The translations under genes were made by a program, and so were the position numbers. The notes beneath the pieces were generated by a model. It saw nothing but the letters and a program-made list of their open reading frames with translations, had not been told where the DNA came from and did no database searches. 64,000 nucleotides of DNA, taken from assembly GCF_016758175.1 (NCBI RefSeq), contig NZ_QYAB01000004.1, positions 248,001 to 312,000 on the forward strand. The letters run 5' to 3'. The DNA is from Leucobacter zeae. GTDB lineage: Bacteria; Actinomycetota; Actinomycetes; Actinomycetales; Microbacteriaceae. Of the stretch, positions 50,284 to 57,989 are shown in pieces (position 1 is the stretch's first letter; each line of letters opens with the position of its first letter).

Positions 50284-50675
50284 CCGAGGAGAGCAGCGAT
50301 GAGCAGGGAGCAGCGATGATCGAATCGTCCGACCGTGATCTGGCGCGCGCCGTCGAAGCCGTCGTGCGTGACGTCGAGGGCGTCACGGGGGTGTTCCGTT
50401 CGGGCGGCTTCGCGGCGAAGGCCGTCGACGCCGGGGCGCGCCTCATCGGCATCAGAGCGGGCGACGAGACGCTCGTAGCAGTGGACCGCGAAGCCGCCGG
50501 GATCCGGGTCGATGTCGCCGTGGGGATCGACGGAGCCGCGGGCGCGGTTGCCACCACCCGACGGGTGCACGAAGCGATCGGCCGGCTCGGGACGGCCCTG
50601 GGGTCGCCCTTCGTCGAGATCCGCGTCACCGTCGCGCACATCGAGGAGCCGGCTCCCGGGGCGGCCCTGACCTGA
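50280..50675 (+). CDS. Asp23-related protein, third copy
   Basis: A 131-residue protein whose residues 15-131 form an Asp23-like domain: [80 protein letters not shown] and VEIRVTVAHIEEPAPG. It overlaps the previous gene by four bases and ends the locus, 32 bp before a convergent gene. Together with the copies at 46652, 47343 and 49669 it makes four Asp23-type proteins in one 4-kb locus. Confidence 0.78.
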   Translation: MTEESSDEQGAAMIESSDRDLARAVEAVVRDVEGVTGVFRSGGFAAKAVDAGARLIGIRAGDETLVAVDREAAGIRVDVAVGIDGAAGAVATTRRVHEAIGRLGTALGSPFVEIRVTVAHIEEPAPGAALT

Positions 50676-50707
50676 GGCGCCGGGTCGGCCGCGCGCGACC
50701 AGGCGCC

Positions 50708-52285
50708 TCAGCCCCGCTCGGCCGCCGCGACAATGCGATGCACCATGCCGCTGAAGATGAGACCGTGGAAGGGCAGCATCGCGAGCCAGTAGAGCCGGCC
50801 GGCGAGCCCGCGCGGGAAGAAGACCGCGCGCTGGGAGTACCGGCTGCCGCTCCCCTCGGGCGCCACGCGGAACTCGAGCCAGGCCTCGCCGGGCACGCGC
50901 ATCTCGGCCCGCAGGCGGAGGAGGCGCTCGGGCACGATTCGCTCGACCCGCCAGACGTCGACGGCGTCGCCGACGCCGAGCCGGGTGCGGGATCGGCGGC
51001 CGCGCTGCATGCCGACGCCTCCGGCGAGCCGGTCGAGGATCCCGCGCAACGCCCAGAGCACCGAAGCCGAGTACCAGCCCGTGGCCCCTCCGATCTCGGA
51101 GACGACCCGCCAGACGTCGGCCGGCGCCGCCGCGGAGACGCGCGTGCGCGCATCCGTGAAGACCGTGCGGCCGGCCCAGTCGGGGTCGCTCGGCATCGGA
51201 TCGCTCGGCGCCCGCTCGAAGCGCGCGTCGACCCAGCTCGTCTCGATGGCGTCGAGCTCGATCCGGCCGAGCGCGAGTCGCACCGCGCGCCGGTAGGGCG
51301 TGAGGCCGCCGGCCGGGGGCGGGATGCACGCGTCGACCGCCCGATCGCGCACCACGCAGTCGTGCTGCAGCGACTCGACGAGGGGTCGTGCGATCGCGCG
51401 GGGCACCGGCGTCACGAGGCCGACCCAGTGCGAGGCGAGGCGAGGGGTGAACACCGGGAGGGACGCGATCCCCCGCTGCGCGAGCCCCGCCTCGACCGCG
51501 TAGCCGTTCATCATCTGCCCGTAGCGCAGCACATCGGGCCCGCCGATGTCGAGCACCCGGTCCGCATCACCGGGGAGCCGCACGGCGGCGAGCAGGTAGT
51601 AGAGCACGTCGCGGATCGCGATGGGCTGGATCCGGTTGCGCACCCAGCGCGGGGCGGGCATGTACGGGAGCACCTCGGTGAGGTGCCTGACCATCTCGAA
51701 CGAGGCGGATCCCGAGCCGATGATCACGCCGGCCTGCAGCACGACAGCCGGCACGGGAGACCGCAGCAGCACCTCGCCGACCTCGCGGCGGGACTCCAGG
51801 TGCGGGGACAGGCGCACGCCGTCGGGATGCAGCCCGCCGAGGTAGACGATACGGCGCACTCCGGCGCGAGCGGCCGCCGCAGCCGTGCTCGCCGCGATCG
51901 AGCGGTCGCGCTCCGCGAAGTCCCGCCCCGCGGCCATGGAGTGCAGCAGGTAGACGACGATATCGGCGTCCGCCATCGCGTCGCGCAGCGCGCCCGCATC
52001 GGCGGCGTCGCCCGCGACGATCTCCGCGTCGCCGGCCCACGGTGCTGCCGCGACGCGCTCGGGCGAGCGCGTGAGCACCCTGACCCGGTAGCCGCCCGTC
52101 AGGAGCCGCGGCACCAGGCGACCGCCGACGTACCCGGTCGCGCCGAGGACGAGCACTCGCGGCGCGATCCCCTCCGCGCCGACGACCGCGCGCAGCTCCG
52201 GCTCGTCGCCCGCCGGGAAGCTCAGGGAGCCGCGCTCCCGCGGCTCGTTCGACGGCTCGCCCGCCGGCGGCGGCCCCGCGGTCAT
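50708..52285 (-). CDS. SDR-type NAD(P)-binding protein with DUF2867 domain
   Basis: A 525-residue two-domain protein. Residues 40-340 are an atypical extended SDR (VLVLGATGYVGGRLVPRLLT, RSIAASTAAAAARAGVRRIV, LGGLHPDGVRLSPHLESRRE; the G-x-x-G-x-x-G motif is complete). Residues 360-525 are DUF2867 (GWYSASVLWALRGILDRLAG, DAVDVWRVERIVPERLLRLR, FFPRGLAGRLYWLAMLPFHG). It resembles YbjT-type proteins fused to a C-terminal domain of unknown use. It overlaps the CrtR-like gene by four bases, so it is in the same transcript; link to carotenoids is not shown. Confidence 0.82.
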   Translation of the reverse strand: MTAGPPPAGEPSNEPRERGSLSFPAGDEPELRAVVGAEGIAPRVLVLGATGYVGGRLVPRLLTGGYRVRVLTRSPERVAAAPWAGDAEIVAGDAADAGALRDAMADADIVVYLLHSMAAGRDFAERDRSIAASTAAAAARAGVRRIVYLGGLHPDGVRLSPHLESRREVGEVLLRSPVPAVVLQAGVIIGSGSASFEMVRHLTEVLPYMPAPRWVRNRIQPIAIRDVLYYLLAAVRLPGDADRVLDIGGPDVLRYGQMMNGYAVEAGLAQRGIASLPVFTPRLASHWVGLVTPVPRAIARPLVESLQHDCVVRDRAVDACIPPPAGGLTPYRRAVRLALGRIELDAIETSWVDARFERAPSDPMPSDPDWAGRTVFTDARTRVSAAAPADVWRVVSEIGGATGWYSASVLWALRGILDRLAGGVGMQRGRRSRTRLGVGDAVDVWRVERIVPERLLRLRAEMRVPGEAWLEFRVAPEGSGSRYSQRAVFFPRGLAGRLYWLAMLPFHGLIFSGMVHRIVAAAERG

Positions 52286-52833
52286 GATCGCTCCGCGTCC
52301 CGGGCGAGGCCGCCGAGGAACGCCACGACGGCGCGACGATCGCGGCTCGACAGGCCGGCCGCGGCGGTGAATCGACGCGCTTCCTCCCGACCGACCGCCC
52401 GCAGCATGAGCGCCTGCGTCGTCGCGGTGACGTCGATGCGCAGCGCCCTGCGGTCGTGCGGGTGCATGCTGCGCACGACGTGGCCGCCCGACTCGAGGCG
52501 ATTGAGCAGCTTGGTCGTCGAGGCCGCAGAGATGCCCAGGTGCCCCGCCAGTCGGCTCGGGGTCATGACCTCTCCGCGGCGCTGACCGGCTTCGAGGAAC
52601 TGGAGCGCGCGCAGGTCGCCCTCGGAGACGCCGACGGCACCCCGGTACGTCTCGGACAGACGACGCTCCGCGACGCGGAGCCGCTCGAGCGCGTCCATGA
52701 CCTCGACGATCTCCGCGGTCTCGGCCTCCGAGAGGTCCGGGGCATCGACGTCGAGCCCGTGCGCGTCATCGGCTGCCCCGCGCTCCGCGGCGCCGTGTCG
52801 ATGCGCGACGTCGAGCGCGATGCGTTCCTCCAT
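52282..52833 (-). CDS. MarR family regulator, CrtR-like
   Basis: A 183-residue MarR-type repressor. Helix-turn-helix VMTPSRLAGHLGISAASTTK and LLNRLESGGHVVRSMHPHDR, with the conserved wing DRRALRIDVTATTQAL. It is divergent from the isoprenoid/carotenoid operon, the same layout as crtR and crtE in Corynebacterium glutamicum, where CrtR represses crt genes and is released by GGPP. The start MEERIALD at 52833 is used so that ATAGTA repeats stay upstream; an in-frame ATG at 52857 (MRQLLLSA) gives 191 residues and neither has a strong ribosome site. CrtR function is an inference from layout. Confidence 0.85.
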   Translation of the reverse strand: MEERIALDVAHRHGAAERGAADDAHGLDVDAPDLSEAETAEIVEVMDALERLRVAERRLSETYRGAVGVSEGDLRALQFLEAGQRRGEVMTPSRLAGHLGISAASTTKLLNRLESGGHVVRSMHPHDRRALRIDVTATTQALMLRAVGREEARRFTAAAGLSSRDRRAVVAFLGGLARDAERS

Positions 52834-52890
52834 TGCACTCAATAGTAGTTGCCTCATGCATTCCGGGATTCGGCGGCGAAGCTGCCCGCA

Positions 52891-52913
52891 TTTACTATCC
52901 TGTGGTTTACTAT
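52891..52913. promoter_or_regulatory. Candidate CrtR operator / crt promoter
   Basis: TTTACTAT occurs at 52891-52898 and 52906-52913, 15 bases apart, and the inverse ATAGTA is at 52842-52847. This AT-rich block of 134 bp lies between the MarR gene and idi and differs strongly from the GC-rich surroundings. It probably holds divergent promoters and the MarR binding sites. An exact -35/-10 pair cannot be fixed. Confidence 0.45.
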
Positions 52914-52967
52914 AACTCCTGAGACACTAAAACGCAGCACCGGATGCGACTCACGCGAGGAGGCGAG

Positions 52968-53519
52968 ATGCGAACCCATCCCGAGATGGTGGTGCTCCTC
53001 ACCCCGGAGGGCGCACCGTGCGGCACCGCGGCGAAGGCCGACGTGCACACCGAGGCGACACCGTTCCACCTCGCGTTCTCGTGCTACCTCGTCGACTCGA
53101 CCGGCCGTCTGCTCGTCACCCGCCGCGCGCTGGCGAAGCGGACCTGGCCCGGGGTGTGGACGAACAGTTTCTGCGGCCACCCGGCACCGGGCGAGACCGG
53201 AGCGGACGCCGTGGTCAGGCGCGCACGGGAGGAGCTCGGCGCTCGAGTCGTCGACGTCACCTGCGTCCTGCCCGACTTCACCTACCGCGCGGTCGACGCC
53301 TCGGGCATCGTCGAGCACGAACTGTGCCCGGTGTACATCGCGCGGCTGGAGGGCGAGCTGCTGCCCGAGCCGAGCGAGATCTCGGAGTGGGCGTGGATCG
53401 ATCCGGGCCCCCTGCAAGGAGCCCTCTCGGACGCTCCGTTCGCCTTCAGCCCGTGGATCCGCGAGCAGCTCCCCCGGCTCACCGCTGCGGGCGCCTGGGA
53501 CCGGCGAGGTGCGGCATGA
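52968..53519 (+). CDS. idi: Isopentenyl-diphosphate delta-isomerase, type 1
   Basis: A 183-residue Nudix-fold isomerase that interconverts IPP and DMAPP. The active-site cysteine is in WTNSFCGHPAPGE near residue 67, the Nudix-like helix in AVVRRAREELGARV, and the second active-site region DFTYRAVDASGIVEHELCPV near 110 with conserved Glu. The GTG/ATG choice: the ATG at 52968 has AGGAGG five bases upstream; an in-frame ATG at 52944 has none. First gene of the carotenoid operon; overlaps crtE by four bases. Confidence 0.93.
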   Translation: MRTHPEMVVLLTPEGAPCGTAAKADVHTEATPFHLAFSCYLVDSTGRLLVTRRALAKRTWPGVWTNSFCGHPAPGETGADAVVRRAREELGARVVDVTCVLPDFTYRAVDASGIVEHELCPVYIARLEGELLPEPSEISEWAWIDPGPLQGALSDAPFAFSPWIREQLPRLTAAGAWDRRGAA

Positions 53520-54634
53520 CGCTGACGCAGCTGCGCGAACCGCGCACCTCCGACCCGATCGCGAGCGAGATCTCCGACGCCATCGCGCGCGTGCTCGAGC
53601 CCCGGGCGCACCGCGCAGCCGCCCAGGGGACGCATGTCCTCGAGCTCTGGCGGCTCGCGGTACAGTGCCTCCGCGGCGGGAAGATGCTCCGCCCGCGGCT
53701 GCTCATGGGCGCCTTCGACGCGATCGCGGGGGCGCGCGACGGGCTCGCCCTCCGGCGGCACGCCGCGCTCGACCTCGCCGCCGCGCTCGAGGTGCTCCAC
53801 TTCTCGTTCCTCCTCCACGACGACCTCATCGACGAGGACCTGCTGCGCCGGGGGTCGCCGAACCTCATCGGCCACCTCGCATCGGGCCGCGGCCCCCGTA
53901 CGGCGTTCGCGGACGCCGATCCGCGCGAGACCCGCAGGCTGCACTGGGCGCGCAGCAGCGCACTGCTCGTGGGCGACCTCATGCTGACGATCGCGCATCA
54001 GGTCTTCGCGCGGGTGCATCTGCCCGAGCACGCCCGCATCCGCGTGCTCGACCTGCTCGACACCGCGGTCTCCGAGACGGTCGCGGGCGAGTACTCCGAC
54101 GTGGGGCTCGCGGACGGCGCCCTCGCCTCCGATGTGGAGCTCGTCCTCGAGATGACGCGGATGAAGACGGCGACCTACACGTTCGAGCTGCCGCTGCGCA
54201 TCGCCGCCGTGCTCGCCGATGCGCCCCCGCGCCTCGGCATGCTCCTGGGCGACGCCGGCAGGCATCTCGGCATCGCCTTCCAGCTGCAGGACGACCTGCT
54301 CTCGGCCTTCGGACGCCCCGAAGCCCACGGCAAGGACGAGTTCTCCGATTTCCGCGAGGGGAAGGAGACGGCGCTCATCGCGCACGCGCGCACGACCGCC
54401 GCGTGGCCGACGATCGAGGAGCTGCTGGGGCGCCCCGAGTTCACCGCCGAGAACGGGCGCACGATCCAGCGCCTGCTCGAGTCGAGCGGATCGCGCGCCT
54501 GCATCGAGTCGATGGTCCGCGACCGCATCTCCGCCGCGCTCACGATCCTCGCCCCCGAGGGCGATCCGGTGCCGCCCGCGGTGTCCAGCTTCATCCTCGG
54601 CCTCGTGGACTCGATCGACGGGAGGCGGGCATGA
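53516..54634 (+). CDS. crtE: Geranylgeranyl diphosphate synthase
   Basis: A 372-residue trans-polyprenyl diphosphate synthase. The first aspartate-rich motif is LLHDDLIDEDLLRRG near residue 100, and the second FQLQDDLLSAFG near 258 (DDLLS in place of DDxxD, as in many actinobacterial GGPP synthases). EGKETALIAHARTTAAWPTI follows. It condenses IPP with allylic diphosphates to C20 GGPP, the substrate of phytoene synthase. Overlaps idi and crtB by four bases each. Confidence 0.93.
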   Translation: MTLTQLREPRTSDPIASEISDAIARVLEPRAHRAAAQGTHVLELWRLAVQCLRGGKMLRPRLLMGAFDAIAGARDGLALRRHAALDLAAALEVLHFSFLLHDDLIDEDLLRRGSPNLIGHLASGRGPRTAFADADPRETRRLHWARSSALLVGDLMLTIAHQVFARVHLPEHARIRVLDLLDTAVSETVAGEYSDVGLADGALASDVELVLEMTRMKTATYTFELPLRIAAVLADAPPRLGMLLGDAGRHLGIAFQLQDDLLSAFGRPEAHGKDEFSDFREGKETALIAHARTTAAWPTIEELLGRPEFTAENGRTIQRLLESSGSRACIESMVRDRISAALTILAPEGDPVPPAVSSFILGLVDSIDGRRA

Positions 54635-55572
54635 GCGGCGACCTTCGCAGCACCGGCGCGCACGGCGGCGCGCTCGACGGCTACCGCTCGGCGTCCGAGC
54701 GCGCCTCCGATCAGGTGATCCGCGCGTACTCCACCTCCTTCGGCGCCGCCACCCGGCTGCTCGGCGCACGCCACCGCACCCACGTGCGCAACATCTACGC
54801 CCTCGTCAGGGTCGCGGACGAGCTCGTCGACGGCGTCGCATCCGAGGCCGGGCTCTCGCGCGACGAGCAGTCGGCTCGTCTCGACGCGCTCGAGCGCGAG
54901 ACCGACGACGCCATCCGCACGGGCTACAGCAGCAACCCCATCGTCCAGGCCTTCGCCGGAACCGCGCGGGCCTCGGGCATCGACGGCGCCCTCACCGCCC
55001 CCTTCTTCGCCTCGATGCGCACGGACCTCGATTCCGCGCCTGGCGGGCCCCACGAACGCCCCGCGATGCGACGCTTCGACGCGGACGCCCACGCGGACTA
55101 CGTCTACGGCTCTGCCGAGGTCGTCGGGCTCATGTGCCTGCGCGTCTTCCTGCGCGACGAACCGGTGAGCGCCGCCGATCTGCGCACGCTCGAACGCGGC
55201 GCGAGGAGTCTCGGCGCGGCGTTCCAGAACGTGAACTTCCTGCGCGACGTCGCCGACGACACCGAACGGCTGCAGCGCGGATACCTCGGCACGGGCGAGG
55301 CGCTCACCGAGGCCGAGAAGCGGCGCTGGATCGAGACGATCCGCGCCCAGCTCGCCGACGCCAGGGGCGTACTCCCCCTGCTGCCCGCGGATGCGCGCCG
55401 CGCCGTGGCGTGCGCCTGGCTGCTGTTCGCGCGACTCACGGATCGGATCGAGCGCACGCCGCTCGACGAGCTGTTCGTCCGCAGAGTGAGCGTTCCCGTC
55501 GGGGAGAAGGCGGTGCTCGTACTGAGGGCGATCGTCGGCGCCGGCGGCCGGGTCTGGCAGGGTGCCGCATGA
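54631..55572 (+). CDS. crtB: Phytoene synthase
   Basis: A 313-residue squalene/phytoene synthase family enzyme. The N-terminal YSTSFGAATRLLGARHRTHV, the first D-rich motif YALVRVADELVDG near residue 58 and the second NVNFLRDVADDTERLQRGYL near 195 are visible, as is EVVGLMCLRVFL. It joins two GGPP head-to-head to 15-cis-phytoene at the membrane. It overlaps crtE and crtI by four bases each; downstream CrtI desaturates the product. Confidence 0.95.
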   Translation: MSGDLRSTGAHGGALDGYRSASERASDQVIRAYSTSFGAATRLLGARHRTHVRNIYALVRVADELVDGVASEAGLSRDEQSARLDALERETDDAIRTGYSSNPIVQAFAGTARASGIDGALTAPFFASMRTDLDSAPGGPHERPAMRRFDADAHADYVYGSAEVVGLMCLRVFLRDEPVSAADLRTLERGARSLGAAFQNVNFLRDVADDTERLQRGYLGTGEALTEAEKRRWIETIRAQLADARGVLPLLPADARRAVACAWLLFARLTDRIERTPLDELFVRRVSVPVGEKAVLVLRAIVGAGGRVWQGAA

Positions 55573-57242
55573 CCGCGCGCACCGTCATCGTCGGCGGCGG
55601 GATCGGCGGCCTCGCGACCGCCGCCCTGCTCGCGCGAGAGGGCCATCGGGTGCGCCTGCTCGAACGGCACTCCGACGTCGGCGGACGCGCGGGATCCGTG
55701 GAGCGCGACGGGTTCCGCTTCGACACGGGGCCCTCCTGGTACCTCATGCCGCGGGTGTTCGAGCACTTCTTCGAGCTGCTCGGCACCTCCGCCGACGAGC
55801 AGCTCGACCTGCGCACCCTCGACCCCGGCTACCGGGTGTTCCGCGAGCCGCCCTCGCAGCCCGGGAGCGTCGACGTCCCGTTCGGGGCTCAGCGCGCCGC
55901 CGCCGTATTCGACCGGCTCGAGGCCGGAAGCGCAGCGCGCCTGCACCGCTACCTCGGCTCGGCGCGCAACGCGTCGCGGATGGCCGAGCGCTTCTTCCTC
56001 TACAACCCGTTCACCCGCCGGCGCTCGCTGCTCGACCGCGAGATCCTCACCGCGCTCCCCCGCCTCGCGCGGCTGCTCCGCACCCCGCTGCAGCGGTTCG
56101 TCGAAGGCCGCTTCGCGCACCCGGTGCTCCGCCAGATCCTCGAGTACCCGGCGATCTTCCTCGGCACGGATCCGCGCCGGGCTCCGGCGATCTACCACCT
56201 CATGAGCGCGCTCGACCTCGACGACGGCGTGCGCTACCCCATCGGGGGCTTCCGGGAACTCGTCGATCGGCTCGAACGCCTCGCGCTCGACCACGGGGCG
56301 GAGATCGTGACCGACGCGGAGGTCACCGCGATCCTCACCCGCCGCACCGACGGCCGCCTCGCTGCGAGCGGCGTCCGGTGGCGCGACGCCGACGGCACCG
56401 AGCACCTCGAGCACGCGAATATCGTGGTCTCCGCGGCCGACCTCCACCACACCGAGACCGAGCTCCTCCCCGAGCAGGCGCGCAGCTACCCGGAGTCATG
56501 GTGGGCGCGTTGCGAGAGCGGGCCCGGGGCGGTGCTCGTGCTGCTCGGCGTGCGCGGCGAGCTGCCGCAGCTCCCCCACCACTCGCTCTTCTTCACGTCC
56601 GACTGGGACGCGAACTTCGACGCGATCTTCGGCCAGGAGACCGCCCTGCCGGATCCGGCATCGATCTACGTCTGCAAGCCCAGCGCGACCGACGCGGGCG
56701 TCGCGCCGCGAGGATCCGAGAACCTCTTCGTCCTGGTGCCGGTGCCCGCGGACGTCTCGATCGGCTCAGGCGGACCCGACGGCACCGGGGACCGCGCGGT
56801 CGAGGCGATCGCCGACCGGGCGATCGCGCAGATCGCATCGTGGGCCGGCATCCCCGACCTCCCCGACCGCATCGTCGTGCGGCAGACCATCGCCCCGGGC
56901 GATTTCGCCCGCGACTACTCCTCGTGGCGCGGCGGGATGCTCGGCCCGTCGCACATCCTCCGGCAGAGCGCGATGTTCCGCACCCAGAACGCGTCGAAGC
57001 GCGTCGACGGCCTCTTCTACGCGGGCGCGACGACGGCGCCCGGCGTCGGTGTGCCGATGTGCCTCATCAGCGCGGAGCTCGTGCTCAAGCGGATCCGCGG
57101 GGATCACTCGGCGGGGCCGACCGCCCCGATGCCCGCCCCCGCTCCTCGAGGCCGTTCCGGCTCCGGGCCCGCGGTCCGATCCGCGCCGGCGGTCCGACCC
57201 GATCCCGACCGCGCCCCGACCCGACTGCACGAACGGAGCTGA
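55569..57242 (+). CDS. crtI: Phytoene desaturase (lycopene-forming)
   Basis: A 557-residue FAD enzyme. The dinucleotide fold is VIVGGGIGGLATAALLAREG at the start, followed by DVGGRAGSVERDGFRFDTGP, and the C-terminal FAD site DGLFYAGATTAPGVGVPMCL ISAE-type segment near residue 490. CrtI performs the four desaturations from phytoene to lycopene. About 40 extra C-terminal residues are Pro/Arg/Ser-rich ([20 protein letters not shown]), probably disordered. It is 6 bp from crtYc. Confidence 0.95.
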   Translation: MTARTVIVGGGIGGLATAALLAREGHRVRLLERHSDVGGRAGSVERDGFRFDTGPSWYLMPRVFEHFFELLGTSADEQLDLRTLDPGYRVFREPPSQPGSVDVPFGAQRAAAVFDRLEAGSAARLHRYLGSARNASRMAERFFLYNPFTRRRSLLDREILTALPRLARLLRTPLQRFVEGRFAHPVLRQILEYPAIFLGTDPRRAPAIYHLMSALDLDDGVRYPIGGFRELVDRLERLALDHGAEIVTDAEVTAILTRRTDGRLAASGVRWRDADGTEHLEHANIVVSAADLHHTETELLPEQARSYPESWWARCESGPGAVLVLLGVRGELPQLPHHSLFFTSDWDANFDAIFGQETALPDPASIYVCKPSATDAGVAPRGSENLFVLVPVPADVSIGSGGPDGTGDRAVEAIADRAIAQIASWAGIPDLPDRIVVRQTIAPGDFARDYSSWRGGMLGPSHILRQSAMFRTQNASKRVDGLFYAGATTAPGVGVPMCLISAELVLKRIRGDHSAGPTAPMPAPAPRGRSGSGPAVRSAPAVRPDPDRAPTRLHERS

Positions 57243-57248
57243 CCGGCG

Positions 57249-57638
57249 ATGCCGATTCCCGATTCCTCCCAGTACCTCCTGCTCATGGCGGGGTGCCTGA
57301 TCATCACCCTGCCGCTCGAGTTCCTGCTCGGCGCCCGCGTGTACCGGCGCCCGCTGCGGCTCGTGCAGGCGGTGCTCGTCACGCTCATCGTGTTCTCGGT
57401 CTGGGACGCCATCGCCATCGGGGCAGGCATGTGGACGTACAGCCCGAAGTACACGAGCGGCATCGCGGGCCCGTTCGGGCTGCCCCTCGAGGAGATCGTG
57501 TTCTTCGTCGTGATCCCGATCTGCGCGCTCCTCACGTACGAGGCCGTGGGACGGGTGCTCGCATTCCTCCGGGGCAGGGCGCGGGATCGCGTCCCGGGCC
57601 CCGGGCGGTCTGACGCCGGCCGGGGAGGCGCTCGATGA
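57249..57638 (+). CDS. crtYc: Lycopene cyclase subunit, small heterodimeric type (CrtYc/CrtYe-like)
   Basis: A 129-residue membrane protein with three helices (YLLLMAGCLIITLPLEFLLG, LVQAVLVTLIVFSVWDAIAI, VFFVVIPICALLTYEAVGRV) and the cyclase motif LPLEEIVFFVVIP (P-x-E-E). It is one half of the split lycopene cyclase of actinobacteria. By sequence the beta-cyclase (CrtYc) and the C50 epsilon-cyclase (CrtYe) cannot be told apart by eye; CrtYc is preferred because crtU follows and no lycopene elongase gene is present. The last 20 residues are Gly/Arg-rich. Overlaps crtYd by four bases. Confidence 0.85.
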   Translation: MPIPDSSQYLLLMAGCLIITLPLEFLLGARVYRRPLRLVQAVLVTLIVFSVWDAIAIGAGMWTYSPKYTSGIAGPFGLPLEEIVFFVVIPICALLTYEAVGRVLAFLRGRARDRVPGPGRSDAGRGGAR

Positions 57639-57988
57639 ACCTCTGGTCCGCCTATCCGGTCGCCACCCTCCTGACGATGCTGGCGGTCGTGCTGCTCGAG
57701 CTGCTCTGGCTGCGGACCGGCATCTTCCGCACCGCGCAGTACTGGATCGCGATGGTCATCATGTTCTCCTTCCAGGTGCTCGTCGACGGTTGGCTGACGA
57801 AGCTCAGCGACCCGATCGTGATCTACACGCCCGAGACCATGCTCGGGCTCCGCTTCCCCTGGGACATCCCGGTCGAAGACTTCGGGTTCGGATTCGCCAT
57901 GATCACCCTCACGCTCATCGTCTGGAAGGCCGTCGGGCGTCGGGACGCGATGGCCGAGGAACGGCGCACCCCGGAAGCCGGGGCCTGA
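57635..57988 (+). CDS. crtYd: Lycopene cyclase subunit, small heterodimeric type (CrtYd/CrtYf-like)
   Basis: A 117-residue membrane protein with three helices (VATLLTMLAVVLLELLWLRT, WIAMVIMFSFQVLVDGWLTK, FGFAMITLTLIVWKAVGRRD) and the cyclase motif FPWDIPVEDFGFGF (P-x-E-D). It partners the previous subunit. With it, lycopene would be cyclised at both ends. It ends with TGA one base before the crtU start, so the two genes are almost certainly co-translated. Confidence 0.85.
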   Translation: MNLWSAYPVATLLTMLAVVLLELLWLRTGIFRTAQYWIAMVIMFSFQVLVDGWLTKLSDPIVIYTPETMLGLRFPWDIPVEDFGFGFAMITLTLIVWKAVGRRDAMAEERRTPEAGA

Positions 57989-57989
57989 G

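Noticed and set aside
57249-57988. Assignment of the split cyclase to the C50 decaprenoxanthin pathway (crtYe/crtYf)
   Set aside because: No lycopene elongase gene (crtEb) is in the operon and crtU directly follows, so the beta-cyclase pair is more likely. Not excluded by sequence alone.
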